From: an uncultured Luteitalea sp.
GTDB lineage: Bacteria > Acidobacteriota > Vicinamibacteria > Vicinamibacterales > Vicinamibacteraceae
DNA length: 64,000 nt
Assembly: GCA_934541105.1 (NCBI GenBank)
Contig: CAKTDA010000005.1
Location: 62,001 to 126,000 of the forward strand
Direction of reading: 5' to 3'
Shown here: piece after piece, positions 57,103-64,000 of the stretch
How positions within the stretch are numbered: position 1 is the stretch's first letter
How the letters are laid out: every line of letters begins with the position of its first letter
Notes under the pieces: model-generated
The model's input: the letters and a program-made list of their open reading frames with translations, nothing else
The model's database searches: none
What the model was told of the DNA's origin: nothing
Made by a program: the position numbers and the translations under genes

Positions 57103-57851
57103 CGACCGGACGGCCGCTGCTGCACCTCGCGGGCGTGTCGCATGCCTATGGCGCGGTGCCGGTGCTGCAGGCACTCGACGTTGCCGTGCGCCCCGGCGAG
57201 TTCGTGGCCATCGTCGGACCATCGGGTTGCGGCAAGACGACGATCCTGAACCTGTGTTCGGGCTGGTTGACGCCAACGGGTGGGCGCGTCCACCGGCAGG
57301 GGCATTCGCGCACGGTGTTCCAGCACGATGGCTTGTTCCCGTGGCTCACGGTGGCCGAGAACGTGCGGCTCGGCCTGGAGCACGTGGCCGACGATGCCGA
57401 GCGCGGGCGCCGCGTGGCGCACTGGCTGGGGCTCGTGGACCTCACGGGCTTCGCGACGCACTATCCGCACCAGCTCTCTGGCGGCATGCGGCAGCGCGTG
57501 GAACTCGTGCGGGCCCTTGCCGGCGAGACGGACCTGCTGCTGATGGACGAACCGTTCTCGGCGCTCGACTACCTCACGCGGCTGCGACTGCGCGGCGAAC
57601 TCGCGCGGCTGCTCCTCGAGCAGCCGCGGACGGTGGTGCTCGTCACGCACGACATCGAGGAGGCGGCGCAGCTTGCCGATCGGGTGCTCGTGCTCAGCGA
57701 GCGGCCCGCGTGCGTGCGCGACGAGGTCTGCATCGACGAGCCGCGTCCACGCGATCTCACGAGCCCCGCCGTCGTTGCCGCGGCGCACCGGATCCTCGCG
57801 GCGCTGGGGCTCGAACAGGACGCGCCGGCGCTGCAGGCGGCGGGCCGGTGA
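57099..57851 (+). CDS. ABC importer ATPase, SsuB/NrtD/TauB-like
   Basis: A 250-residue ATPase. Walker A GPSGCGKTT (residues 41-49), Q-loop VFQHDGLFPWLTVAENV, signature LSGGMRQRVELVRAL, Walker B LLLMDEPFSALD, H-loop VLVTHDIEEAAQLADRV. The GLFPWLTV and DEPFSALDYLTR segments are characteristic of the NitT/TauT family. Translationally coupled to the permease. Confidence 0.95.
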   Translation: MTTGRPLLHLAGVSHAYGAVPVLQALDVAVRPGEFVAIVGPSGCGKTTILNLCSGWLTPTGGRVHRQGHSRTVFQHDGLFPWLTVAENVRLGLEHVADDAERGRRVAHWLGLVDLTGFATHYPHQLSGGMRQRVELVRALAGETDLLLMDEPFSALDYLTRLRLRGELARLLLEQPRTVVLVTHDIEEAAQLADRVLVLSERPACVRDEVCIDEPRPRDLTSPAVVAAAHRILAALGLEQDAPALQAAGR

Positions 57852-57873
57852 TGCGGCGCGGGGGAGGCCGTTC

Positions 57874-58902
57874 ATGATGCGTTCACCGTTTGTCCGCTGG
57901 GCTGTCGGCGCCGTGCTCGTCGTCATCGCACTCGGCGTGGTGCGCCAGCAGCCATGGGCCCGGCGCACGACCGTCGTCTCGTCGATCGACGAGGCGCGCG
58001 ACACGCTTGCCGTCGGCTTCCTGCCCGTCACCTGCCACCTCACGTGCCCGGTGACCGACTACGCGAGCCGCACGAGCCACGCGACGCGGTTCGAGTCGCA
58101 GCGGTTCACGGACTTTCCGACGGTCGTCGAGACGCTCAAGAGCGGCCGGCTGCACGCGACGTTCATGATCGCGCCGCTCGCGATGAAGCTGCGCGAGCAG
58201 GGCGTGCGCGTGAAGATCGCGTACCTCGGGCATCGCGACGGATCGACGGTGATGGTGCGCACGGACCTTCCGGCGCGGTCGCTCGCGGACCTCGCCGGCC
58301 GCACGTTCGCCATCCCGAGCAAGTACAGCAACCAGAACCTCGTCATCCGGAAATTGATGCAGGACGAGGGCGTCGATCCGGCGTCGATCCGGTTCGTCGA
58401 GATGCCGCCGCCCGACATGCCGGGCGCGCTCGCGAGCAAGGCCATCGACGCGTACTTCATCGGCGAGCCGCACGCGGCGCGCGCCGAGCTGGATGGATCG
58501 GGCCGCGTGCTCTACCACGCCAAGGACATCTGGCCGCGCTTCATCTCCTGCGTGCTCGTCGTCACCGAGGAGCTGATCGAAGAGAAGCCGCACGTCGTGC
58601 GCGATCTCGTACGGGGCATCGCCGAGAGCGGCGAGTGGGCCGAGCAGCACCGCGAGGAGGCCGCGACGCTTGCCGCCCCGTACTTCCGGCAGGACGAGGA
58701 CCTGATCCGCTACGTCCTCACGCAGCCGCCCGACCGCGTGAGCTACCGGTCGCTGACGCCGCTCGACGAGGAGATGCAGGAGATTGCCGACATGGGGCTC
58801 GCCGCGGGAATCCTGGACCGCCGGCTCGACGTGACCGGCCTCATCGACCGCCGGTTCATCCCCGAGGCGATCGAGGCCGCCGACATCACGCTCGAGCCGT
58901 AA
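57874..58902 (+). CDS. ABC importer substrate-binding protein, NitT/TauT (NrtA/SsuA) family
   Basis: A 342-residue periplasmic binding protein or membrane-tethered SBP. N-terminal helix (RWAVGAVLVVIALGVVRQQP) without a clear cleavage site. The mature domain opens VGFLPVTCHLTCPVTDYASR, then FTDFPTVVETLKSGRLHATF, LADLAGRTFAIPSKYSNQNL and MPGALASKAIDAYFIGEPHA, the standard NMT1/SsuA layout. Two cysteines four residues apart (CHLTC) are in the ligand-facing first strand-loop and may form a disulfide or bind metal. GGGGAGG lies nine bases before ATG 57874. Third gene of the importer. Confidence 0.92.
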   Translation: MMRSPFVRWAVGAVLVVIALGVVRQQPWARRTTVVSSIDEARDTLAVGFLPVTCHLTCPVTDYASRTSHATRFESQRFTDFPTVVETLKSGRLHATFMIAPLAMKLREQGVRVKIAYLGHRDGSTVMVRTDLPARSLADLAGRTFAIPSKYSNQNLVIRKLMQDEGVDPASIRFVEMPPPDMPGALASKAIDAYFIGEPHAARAELDGSGRVLYHAKDIWPRFISCVLVVTEELIEEKPHVVRDLVRGIAESGEWAEQHREEAATLAAPYFRQDEDLIRYVLTQPPDRVSYRSLTPLDEEMQEIADMGLAAGILDRRLDVTGLIDRRFIPEAIEAADITLEP

Positions 58903-58930
58903 GGAACGTCGAACGCCGAACGCCGAACCC
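58903..58930. repeat. Heptamer-like short tandem repeat
   Basis: Degenerate 7-base period of the form CGAACGC (TCGAACG, CCGAACG, CCGAACC) filling the 28-base gap between the convergent binding-protein and TonB receptor genes. A related array lies at 62289-62319. Confidence 0.45.
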
Positions 58931-61900
58931 TCAGAACGTCAGCTTCGCGGCGAACTGCAGGAGGCGCGGCGGGCCGGCGCTGAGGATGCGGCCGAAATTG
59001 GCGGAGTTCAGGTCGGCGACCGGCAGCCCGAAGTTCGGGTGGTTGGCGACGTTGAAGGCCTCGGCGCGCAGCTGCAGCCGCACGTCGGCGGGCAGCGTGA
59101 ACGTGCGCACGAGCGACACGTCGACGTTCGTGTACGACGGGCCGCGGGCGATGTTGCGCCCGGCGTCGCCGAACTGGCCGGCTTCCGTGCGCGGATCGAG
59201 GCGCCGGAAGGCGTCGCGCGAGAGCCACTGGTCGACGGTGCGCGGGCCGGCGTTCGGGTCGCCCACGAGGTCCGGGCGGCTTGCCGCAAAGCCCGAGACC
59301 GGTGGGCTGTTGGCCTGGAGCGCGACGTTTGCCGAGTCCGAGACCGTGAAGGGCGTCCCCGAGGTGTGCGTCGCGACGACGTTCAGCTGCCAGTCGCGGA
59401 AGACGGCGGCGGTCACGCCCGAGATCGAGGCGGGCAGCCGCGGCTCCCACGTGACGCTGGCCACGAAGCGGTGCCGCGCATCGAACAGCGACGGCCCCTT
59501 CTCGGCGCCGAGGTCGAACGGGTTCTGCGCCAGGTCGTTCTCGCCGGCGAGCGGCTTGGCCGCCGCGCCCGACAGGTTCATCGCCGACAGGTAGTCGATG
59601 GCTTTCGAATACCAGTACGACACGTTGCTCGCGAGCCCGCCTGCGTACCGGCGCGAGAGGCTCACCTGGCCCGCGTGGTACGACGAGTTCGACTGGTTGA
59701 TCAACATGGCGACCGTCGAGAAGTCGCACGCGCCGCCGTCGGCGGGGCAGTTGGCGTAGATGCGCCGCCTGTCGGCGTTCTGCGCCGTGGCACCGGGACC
59801 GTACACGGCGGGGTTCGCCTCGATGTTGCGGGGCAGGTGCGTACCCTTGGCGCCGACGTACCGGACCTCGAGGAGGTGGCTGCCCGGCAGCGCGCGCTGG
59901 ACCCCGAGGTTCCAGTGCTGCGCATACGGCGGCTTGGCGCCCGGATCCATCGCGAACACCGTGGACGGCCGGACGAACGTGTCGGGCTCCACCGCTGGCC
60001 GCCCGGCGTACGGGTTCTGGAAGTTCAGGCCCGCGCCGCTGAACTGCACGAACTGCGTCTGGGGCAGCGCGCTGATTGCCACCTGCGAGGCCGTGCCCGA
60101 CCCGTTCTGGAACTGGTCGAAGTAGATGCCGTAGCTCGTGCGCACCGACCAGCGGCCGTCACCGGTCGGATCCCACGCAAAGCCTATGCGCGGCATCCAC
60201 GCGTGAAACGGCTGCGCGATGCCACGGTCGATACCGGGATCGCCCGGGAACAGCAGGCCCGCCGGGGCATCGGGACGCACCTGGGACTGCACCCCCGGCA
60301 CGAACGCGTTGAGCCGATCCTGCGCTTCGGTGATCGGCCGGATGCGCTCGTAGCGCAGGCCGTAGTTCATCGTCAGCCGGGGCGTGATCCGCCATTCGTC
60401 CTGCGCGTACAGCCCGAACCCCGAGACGTCGATCTCGCGGGTGAAGTCTCCGAGCCCCTGGTAGAACGTCACCGGCGCCCCGAGCAGCAGGTTCGCAATC
60501 GCGTTGTTGGTCGGGAAGGTGCCCGCGAACACGAAGAACGCGTTCGGCGCGATGGCCTGGAACATGTCGACGTTCGTGTGACGGTACTCGCCGCCGATCT
60601 TCACGAAGTGCGAACCGCGGCTCCAGCCGAGGCTGTCCTGGATCTCGACGCTCTGTTGCGTGGACATCCGCGGGCCCGTGATGGCGCCCCCAACAGGCGT
60701 GTAGCCGCTGATGTTGAAGAACGGCGTGCCGGCGCCCGGTGCGTTCGAGGAGTCGTACCCGAAGCCGAGGCTCGCCGGCGACTGCTGGCCGAGGCGCTGG
60801 TCGAAGAAGAACCGGTATCGCAGGTACGTGCCGCGCAGCGTGTGGGTGAGCGACGGGGTGACGATGCGCGTGGCCGAGGCGACCGCCGAATGCGTGCCGA
60901 TGTCGTCGCGCGTCGGGTAGCCGGGCACGTCGGTGCCGCGCACGGAGATCGGGTTGATGTTGTGGCCGCCCGAGTACGAGTAGCGCGCGAAGAACTGGTC
61001 GCGGTTCGATCGCGTGTAGTCGAGGCGCAGGCCGACCTGGTCGAGGTCGTTCTCGCCGACGAGCGTCTCGCGATGGATCGAGGGCGAGACGTTGCCGGCC
61101 GGATAGAGATCGAGCACGCGACGCGACAGCGGGTTGATCGCGCTCTCGGGAATGCGGTTGCCCGGGAACGGCACGCCGCCGGCCGCCAGGTTGAGCAGCG
61201 GCGTGCCCAGGCCCGAGAAGTCGCCCTGCCGCTCCGCCTCGGTCGGCACCGTCGCCGTCGTCGTCACGCCCTGCTTGTTGCGGAAGCCTTCGTAGTACCC
61301 GAAGAAGAAGACCTGGCCCCGCCTGACGGGGCCGCCGATGGTGCCGCCGAACTGGTGCTGGTTGAGCGGTTCCACCTCGCGCGAGAAGAAGTTGCGCGCG
61401 TCGAAGGCGTCGTTGCGCAGGAACTCGTAGACGCTGCCGTGGTACTGGTTGCCGCCGGATCGCGTGACGACGCTCGTCGTCGCACCGGCCGTGCCGCCAT
61501 ACTCCGGCGGAGCGCTCTGTGTGAGGATGCGGAACTCGGCAATCGCGTCCACCGGAAGGCGCAGGGCATAGCCGCCGTCCATGCGGTTGGTGTTGAGTGC
61601 CCCATCCACCAGGTAGGCATTCTGTTCGGGCCGCATGCCGTTGACGGCATAGGCGTGGCCCTGGCGCATCGTGCCGCCTGCGGTGGCGACACCGGCCGTG
61701 AGCGGCGCGACGCCCGTCTGCAGCAGCCCGAGCTGCGTGAAGTTCCGCCCGTTGAGCGGCAGGTCCACGAGTTCACGACCCGTGACCACGCGACCGAGCG
61801 TGTTGGAGCCCGTGTCCACCAGCTGCGCGCCGCCTTCGACGGTGACCGTCTCGGCAACCGACGCGGGTGCGAGCTGCAGGGTGACGCGGATCGTCTCGCT

Positions 61901-62197
61901 CACGCTCACGCGCACCCCGTCCTGCACGCCAGGGGCGAACTGCGGCAGTTCCACGCGCACCCGGTACGTCCCGACCGGAAGGAACGGGACCCGGAAGAAC
62001 CCGTCGTCGCCGGAGACCGTTTCCTTTGTCGCGCCCGTATCGACGCGCGAGACGAGGACGGTGGCGCCGGGCAGGGCGGCGTTCGTGTCGTCGAGGACGC
62101 GTCCCTCGATGATTCCGGTCGGATCCTGTGCGCGCGCGGGAAGCCCGGCGAGCAGGCACACGAGCAGTGCGGTTGTGAGCGTGCGGACGATGAACAT
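58931..62197 (-). CDS. TonB-dependent receptor with N-terminal carboxypeptidase-regulatory domain (Oar-like)
   Basis: A 1088-residue outer-membrane protein. Signal peptide (TTALLVCLLAGLPARAQ). Residues about 25-110 are a CarboxypepD_reg domain (GIIEGRVLDDTNAALPGATV, GFFRVPFLPVGTYRVRVELP). Plug domain about 115-230 (GRVVTGRELVDLPLNGRNFT, GMRPEQNAYLVDGALNTNRM). Then a 22-strand-type beta barrel to the terminal LQFAAKLTF with C-terminal Phe. The LPLNGRNF motif is hallmark of the large Oar-like family in Acidobacteriota, proposed to import complex carbohydrates or peptides. It starts at ATG 62197. No TonB box could be identified with confidence. Confidence 0.95.
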   Translation of the reverse strand: MFIVRTLTTALLVCLLAGLPARAQDPTGIIEGRVLDDTNAALPGATVLVSRVDTGATKETVSGDDGFFRVPFLPVGTYRVRVELPQFAPGVQDGVRVSVSETIRVTLQLAPASVAETVTVEGGAQLVDTGSNTLGRVVTGRELVDLPLNGRNFTQLGLLQTGVAPLTAGVATAGGTMRQGHAYAVNGMRPEQNAYLVDGALNTNRMDGGYALRLPVDAIAEFRILTQSAPPEYGGTAGATTSVVTRSGGNQYHGSVYEFLRNDAFDARNFFSREVEPLNQHQFGGTIGGPVRRGQVFFFGYYEGFRNKQGVTTTATVPTEAERQGDFSGLGTPLLNLAAGGVPFPGNRIPESAINPLSRRVLDLYPAGNVSPSIHRETLVGENDLDQVGLRLDYTRSNRDQFFARYSYSGGHNINPISVRGTDVPGYPTRDDIGTHSAVASATRIVTPSLTHTLRGTYLRYRFFFDQRLGQQSPASLGFGYDSSNAPGAGTPFFNISGYTPVGGAITGPRMSTQQSVEIQDSLGWSRGSHFVKIGGEYRHTNVDMFQAIAPNAFFVFAGTFPTNNAIANLLLGAPVTFYQGLGDFTREIDVSGFGLYAQDEWRITPRLTMNYGLRYERIRPITEAQDRLNAFVPGVQSQVRPDAPAGLLFPGDPGIDRGIAQPFHAWMPRIGFAWDPTGDGRWSVRTSYGIYFDQFQNGSGTASQVAISALPQTQFVQFSGAGLNFQNPYAGRPAVEPDTFVRPSTVFAMDPGAKPPYAQHWNLGVQRALPGSHLLEVRYVGAKGTHLPRNIEANPAVYGPGATAQNADRRRIYANCPADGGACDFSTVAMLINQSNSSYHAGQVSLSRRYAGGLASNVSYWYSKAIDYLSAMNLSGAAAKPLAGENDLAQNPFDLGAEKGPSLFDARHRFVASVTWEPRLPASISGVTAAVFRDWQLNVVATHTSGTPFTVSDSANVALQANSPPVSGFAASRPDLVGDPNAGPRTVDQWLSRDAFRRLDPRTEAGQFGDAGRNIARGPSYTNVDVSLVRTFTLPADVRLQLRAEAFNVANHPNFGLPVADLNSANFGRILSAGPPRLLQFAAKLTF

Positions 62198-62288
62198 GAA
62201 CTCGCGATGCTCACCGACCGCACGCGTTCCCTCAATAACGCCTAGGGACTACCCGCGCCGAGGTCTTTGCACGAGGCGGGCGATATGA

Positions 62289-62319
62289 CACGAACGCCGA
62301 ATCCCGAATACGAACCCCG
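62289..62319. repeat. Heptamer-like short tandem repeat
   Basis: Period-7 units CGAACGC, CGAATCC, CGAATAC, GAACCCC directly downstream of the stop of the glycine-zipper gene (62329). Related in unit to 58903-58930, on the other side of the TonB receptor gene. The rest of the 131-base gap (62198-62328) shows nothing clear. Confidence 0.45.
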
Positions 62320-62328
62320 GACGTTCCC

Positions 62329-62835
62329 TCAGCGACAGACGATGTCGCCGTCGTCCACGGCGCGGCCAATCAGCGCGCCTGCGCCGGCGCCGATGATCGT
62401 GCCGAGCGTCTTCGATCCTCCGGGGGCGATGACGTGGCCGAGCACGCCGCCGGCGATGCCGCCGACGATGAGGCCGGTCGTGCCGTCGTCGCGCCTGCAG
62501 TAGTACCGGTTGTCGGACCCGCGGTAGATGCGGTCGTTCCGGCCGAGCCGGCGCGGGCGGTAGCGGTAGTCGTCGCGGCGATAGTGGCGGGCGGCATCCC
62601 AGTAGTCGTTCCGGGCCTCCCAGCGATCGACGCGGCGATGCACGCGGCGGTCGTAGCGGTCGTTCCTGCGGTCATTCCGTCGATCCCATCGGTCGTCCCG
62701 CCTGTCGTCCCGCCGGTCGCGCCGGTCTTCGTAGCGGTCCCGTCGCCCCTGGTCGTCGGCCGATGCCGACAGGGGGGCGGCGACAGTGAACGAGGCGAGG
62801 AGCACCGCGACGATGGCAGTCCTGATGCGGCTCAC
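62329..62835 (-). CDS. Exported Arg/Asp-repeat protein with glycine-zipper 2TM domain
   Basis: A 168-residue protein. GTG 62835 with GGAAGG eight bases upstream gives signal peptide MSRIRTAIVAVLLASFTVAA. A strongly charged middle part (about 28-85) is built of RRD/DRR repeats (RDRYEDRRDRRDDRRDDR, then WDRRNDRRNDRYDRR) with Trp/Tyr spaced regularly. The C-terminus (about 118-168) is a glycine-zipper: GLIVGGIAGGVLGHVIAPGG, TLGTIIGAGAGALIGRAVDD, of the 17-kDa antigen/YMGG type. Likely an outer-membrane or periplasmic structural protein. The charged repeat could bind nucleic acid, polysaccharide or metals; this is unproven. Confidence 0.85.
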   Translation of the reverse strand: MSRIRTAIVAVLLASFTVAAPLSASADDQGRRDRYEDRRDRRDDRRDDRWDRRNDRRNDRYDRRVHRRVDRWEARNDYWDAARHYRRDDYRYRPRRLGRNDRIYRGSDNRYYCRRDDGTTGLIVGGIAGGVLGHVIAPGGSKTLGTIIGAGAGALIGRAVDDGDIVCR

Positions 62836-63054
62836 GTGTACCTTCCTTCCGGTGGGTCTCGATCGACCCTGGCCGTCGCCGCTGCAAGGGTGGTGCCGCG
62901 ACGGCCTGCATGCGTGTACCCTCTCTCGCGCGGGAATGCGGCCGCGGTGTGGCCCCCGCGGAGGACGCGCGCGTACCCGGGGATGGGCACTGGTGGCGCG
63001 GTAAGCGGACGAGGCCTCGTCGTCGTCCGTCCAACTACGTGGAGGAGACGCTGC

Positions 63055-63849
63055 ATGGGTGACGGGACGTTCGTATGGCGCGGCCTTGCCGCGGTGGTGT
63101 TGTCGCTCGTGGCGGTCAGTGCGTCCGCGCAGGTCGCCGCGCCCGAGCAGGCCTTCGAGCCGGTGAGCGGCCAGGAAGGGAAGGACGTCGTCTGGGTGCC
63201 GACGCCGCAGTCCACGGTCGACGCCATGCTGTCGCTGGCGAAGGTCACGGCCTCCGACGTGCTGATCGACCTCGGGTCGGGGAATGGCATCACGGTGATC
63301 ACGGCGGCGAAGAAGGGCGTCACGGCGACCGGCGTGGAGTTCAATCCCGAGATGGTGGCGCTCTCGCGGCGCCTGGCGTCCGAGGCCGGGGTCTCCGGCA
63401 AGGCGACGTTCGTGCAGGGTGACCTCTTCGAGGCCGACCTCTCGAAGGCGACCGTCATCACACTGTTCCTGCTGCCCGACATCAACCTGCGGCTGCGGCC
63501 CGCGCTCCTCGACCTGAAGCCCGGCACGCGCATCGCCTCGAACACCTTCGACATGGATGACTGGGAGCCGGATGCCCGCGAGACGGCATCGCCGTGCTCG
63601 TCCTGGTGCTCCGCGCTGATGTGGGTGGTGCCCGCGAAGGTCGCGGGAACGTGGCAGGTGGGTCAGCAGGCGCTGACGCTCACGCAGCAGTTCCAGGTGA
63701 TCTCGGGGACGCTCGGCGATGCGCCAATCAGTGCCGGGAAGCTCGACGGGGCGAACATCACGTTCACGGCCGGCGGCAAGACCTACTCCGGGCGCGTCGA
63801 GGGCGATCGCATGTCGGGCACCGGCTGGTCGGCCACGCGTCGACCCTGA
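63055..63849 (+). CDS. Exported SAM-dependent methyltransferase-like protein (copy 2)
   Basis: A 264-residue paralogue of the protein at 14449-15294. Signal peptide (GLAAVVLSLVAVSASAQ). GKDVVWVPTPQSTVDAMLSL, motif I LIDLGSGNGITVITAAKKG, GVEFNPEMVALSRR, KATFVQGDLFEADLSKATVI, LKPGTRIASNTFDMDDWEPD, WCSALMWVVPAKVAGTWQV, then a beta-rich tail with LDGANITFTAGGKTYSGRVE. ATG 63055 has GGAGGAG eight bases upstream. Same question as copy 1: why a SAM-binding fold carries a leader. Upstream gap 62836-63054 (219 bases) shows no other feature. Confidence 0.88.
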   Translation: MGDGTFVWRGLAAVVLSLVAVSASAQVAAPEQAFEPVSGQEGKDVVWVPTPQSTVDAMLSLAKVTASDVLIDLGSGNGITVITAAKKGVTATGVEFNPEMVALSRRLASEAGVSGKATFVQGDLFEADLSKATVITLFLLPDINLRLRPALLDLKPGTRIASNTFDMDDWEPDARETASPCSSWCSALMWVVPAKVAGTWQVGQQALTLTQQFQVISGTLGDAPISAGKLDGANITFTAGGKTYSGRVEGDRMSGTGWSATRRP

Positions 63850-64000
63850 TCCGGTGCGCGACGGTCGGGCGCGCCAGGTGGCGGCCCGAACGTCACCGAC
63901 GCGAGGCGCCAGCGGCGGTCCGGCGGGCCGGGCCACAGGTCGTCGAGGTCGATGAGCGGCGGCGGCGACACGTCGCAGACCTCGGCGCGGATGAACCGCC
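63783..64000 (-). CDS. C-terminal part of an unidentified gene (partial)
   Basis: On the minus strand a frame open to the window edge reads RFIRAEVCDVSPPPLIDLDD then LWPGPPDRRWRLASVTFGPP with almost all codons G/C at third position, as expected for a real gene, and stops at 63783-63785. It overlaps the end of the convergent methyltransferase gene by 67 bases, unusual but seen elsewhere here on a smaller scale. About 70 residues are visible; no family recognised. It could also end earlier through a frame I cannot verify. Confidence 0.4.
   Translation of the reverse strand, partial: RFIRAEVCDVSPPPLIDLDDLWPGPPDRRWRLASVTFGPPPGAPDRRAPDQGRRVADQPVPDMRSPSTRPE

Noticed and set aside
62640..62740. Short repeated CGTCG/CGGTCG units that look like a small repeat array
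   Set aside because: They encode the RRD/DRR protein repeat of the glycine-zipper gene; irregular spacing, no CRISPR-like spacers.
1..64000. tRNA, rRNA, riboswitch, CRISPR, IS element or prophage
   Set aside because: No stretch with the expected conserved loops, spaced direct repeats, transposase motifs or phage genes was found; composition is uniform throughout.

Overview
The window is about 70% GC, gene-dense (no gap reaches 300 bases) and entirely bacterial chromosome in character. No tRNA, rRNA, CRISPR array, insertion sequence, integrase or origin was seen. The gene families point to a free-living aerobic Gram-negative bacterium, most likely an Acidobacteriota of the Vicinamibacteria type: exported VCBS/ASPIC proteins, DUF1549/DUF1553 with DUF1501, a PVC-type cytochrome c/HEAT protein, DUF1080, an Oar-like TonB receptor with a carboxypeptidase-regulatory domain, M13 peptidase, PEP-CTERM, and large Ser/Thr kinases with TPRs. 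That assignment is inference from family content only.

Layout. 1-2322: end of a LigD ligase gene, a separate LigD-type polymerase and a serine hydrolase, coupled by ATGA overlaps. 2413-8158: a membrane Ser/Thr kinase with a sensor/TPR half, followed 4 bp later by a paralogue whose kinase motifs are all destroyed (a pseudokinase). 8220-18600: exported hydrolases and VCBS, ThuA and DUF1080 proteins, plus an exported SAM methyltransferase-like protein. 18635-20464: an unknown gene divergent from a candidate bacterial gasdermin. 20445-25320: an exported esterase, pssA, a PQQ dehydrogenase with a built-in cytochrome c domain, and uppP. 25389-31182: a complete RND efflux operon (adaptor, pump, outer-membrane channel) read on the minus strand, divergent from a NarL-type two-component pair (31385-33359). 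33360-38628: M13 peptidase, DHRS6-like SDR, pncB and a PEP-CTERM protein. 38889-42871: a DUF1501 + DUF1549/1553 pair. 42966-46187: a MacAB-like ABC exporter in three genes. 46221-56157: the most unusual region, six minus-strand genes each joined to the next by an ATGA overlap. 56335-58902: an SsuABC/NrtABC-like importer. 58931-64000: TonB receptor, glycine-zipper protein, a second exported methyltransferase and the end of another gene.

The six-gene unit (transcription order: asparagine-synthetase-like, radical SAM, flavin halogenase-like, TPR/VCBS/ASPIC lipoprotein, ASPIC/UnbV, UnbU/RnfD-like membrane protein) looks like one polycistron combining cytoplasmic tailoring enzymes with exported ASPIC proteins and a redox-type membrane protein. 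The UnbV-UnbU pair recalls the conserved genes of enediyne clusters, but there is no polyketide synthase here. This is the best candidate for an undescribed system. The gasdermin candidate is the second.

Regulation. Many first-in-operon genes have a -10-like hexamer ending only 6-8 bases before the start codon and no Shine-Dalgarno, suggesting leaderless mRNAs, while genes inside operons use good GGAGG-type sites or ATGA coupling. Small GTCGAC-armed palindromes recur in intergenic spaces at 13706-13844 and 25328-25349 and look like a REP-type dispersed repeat.
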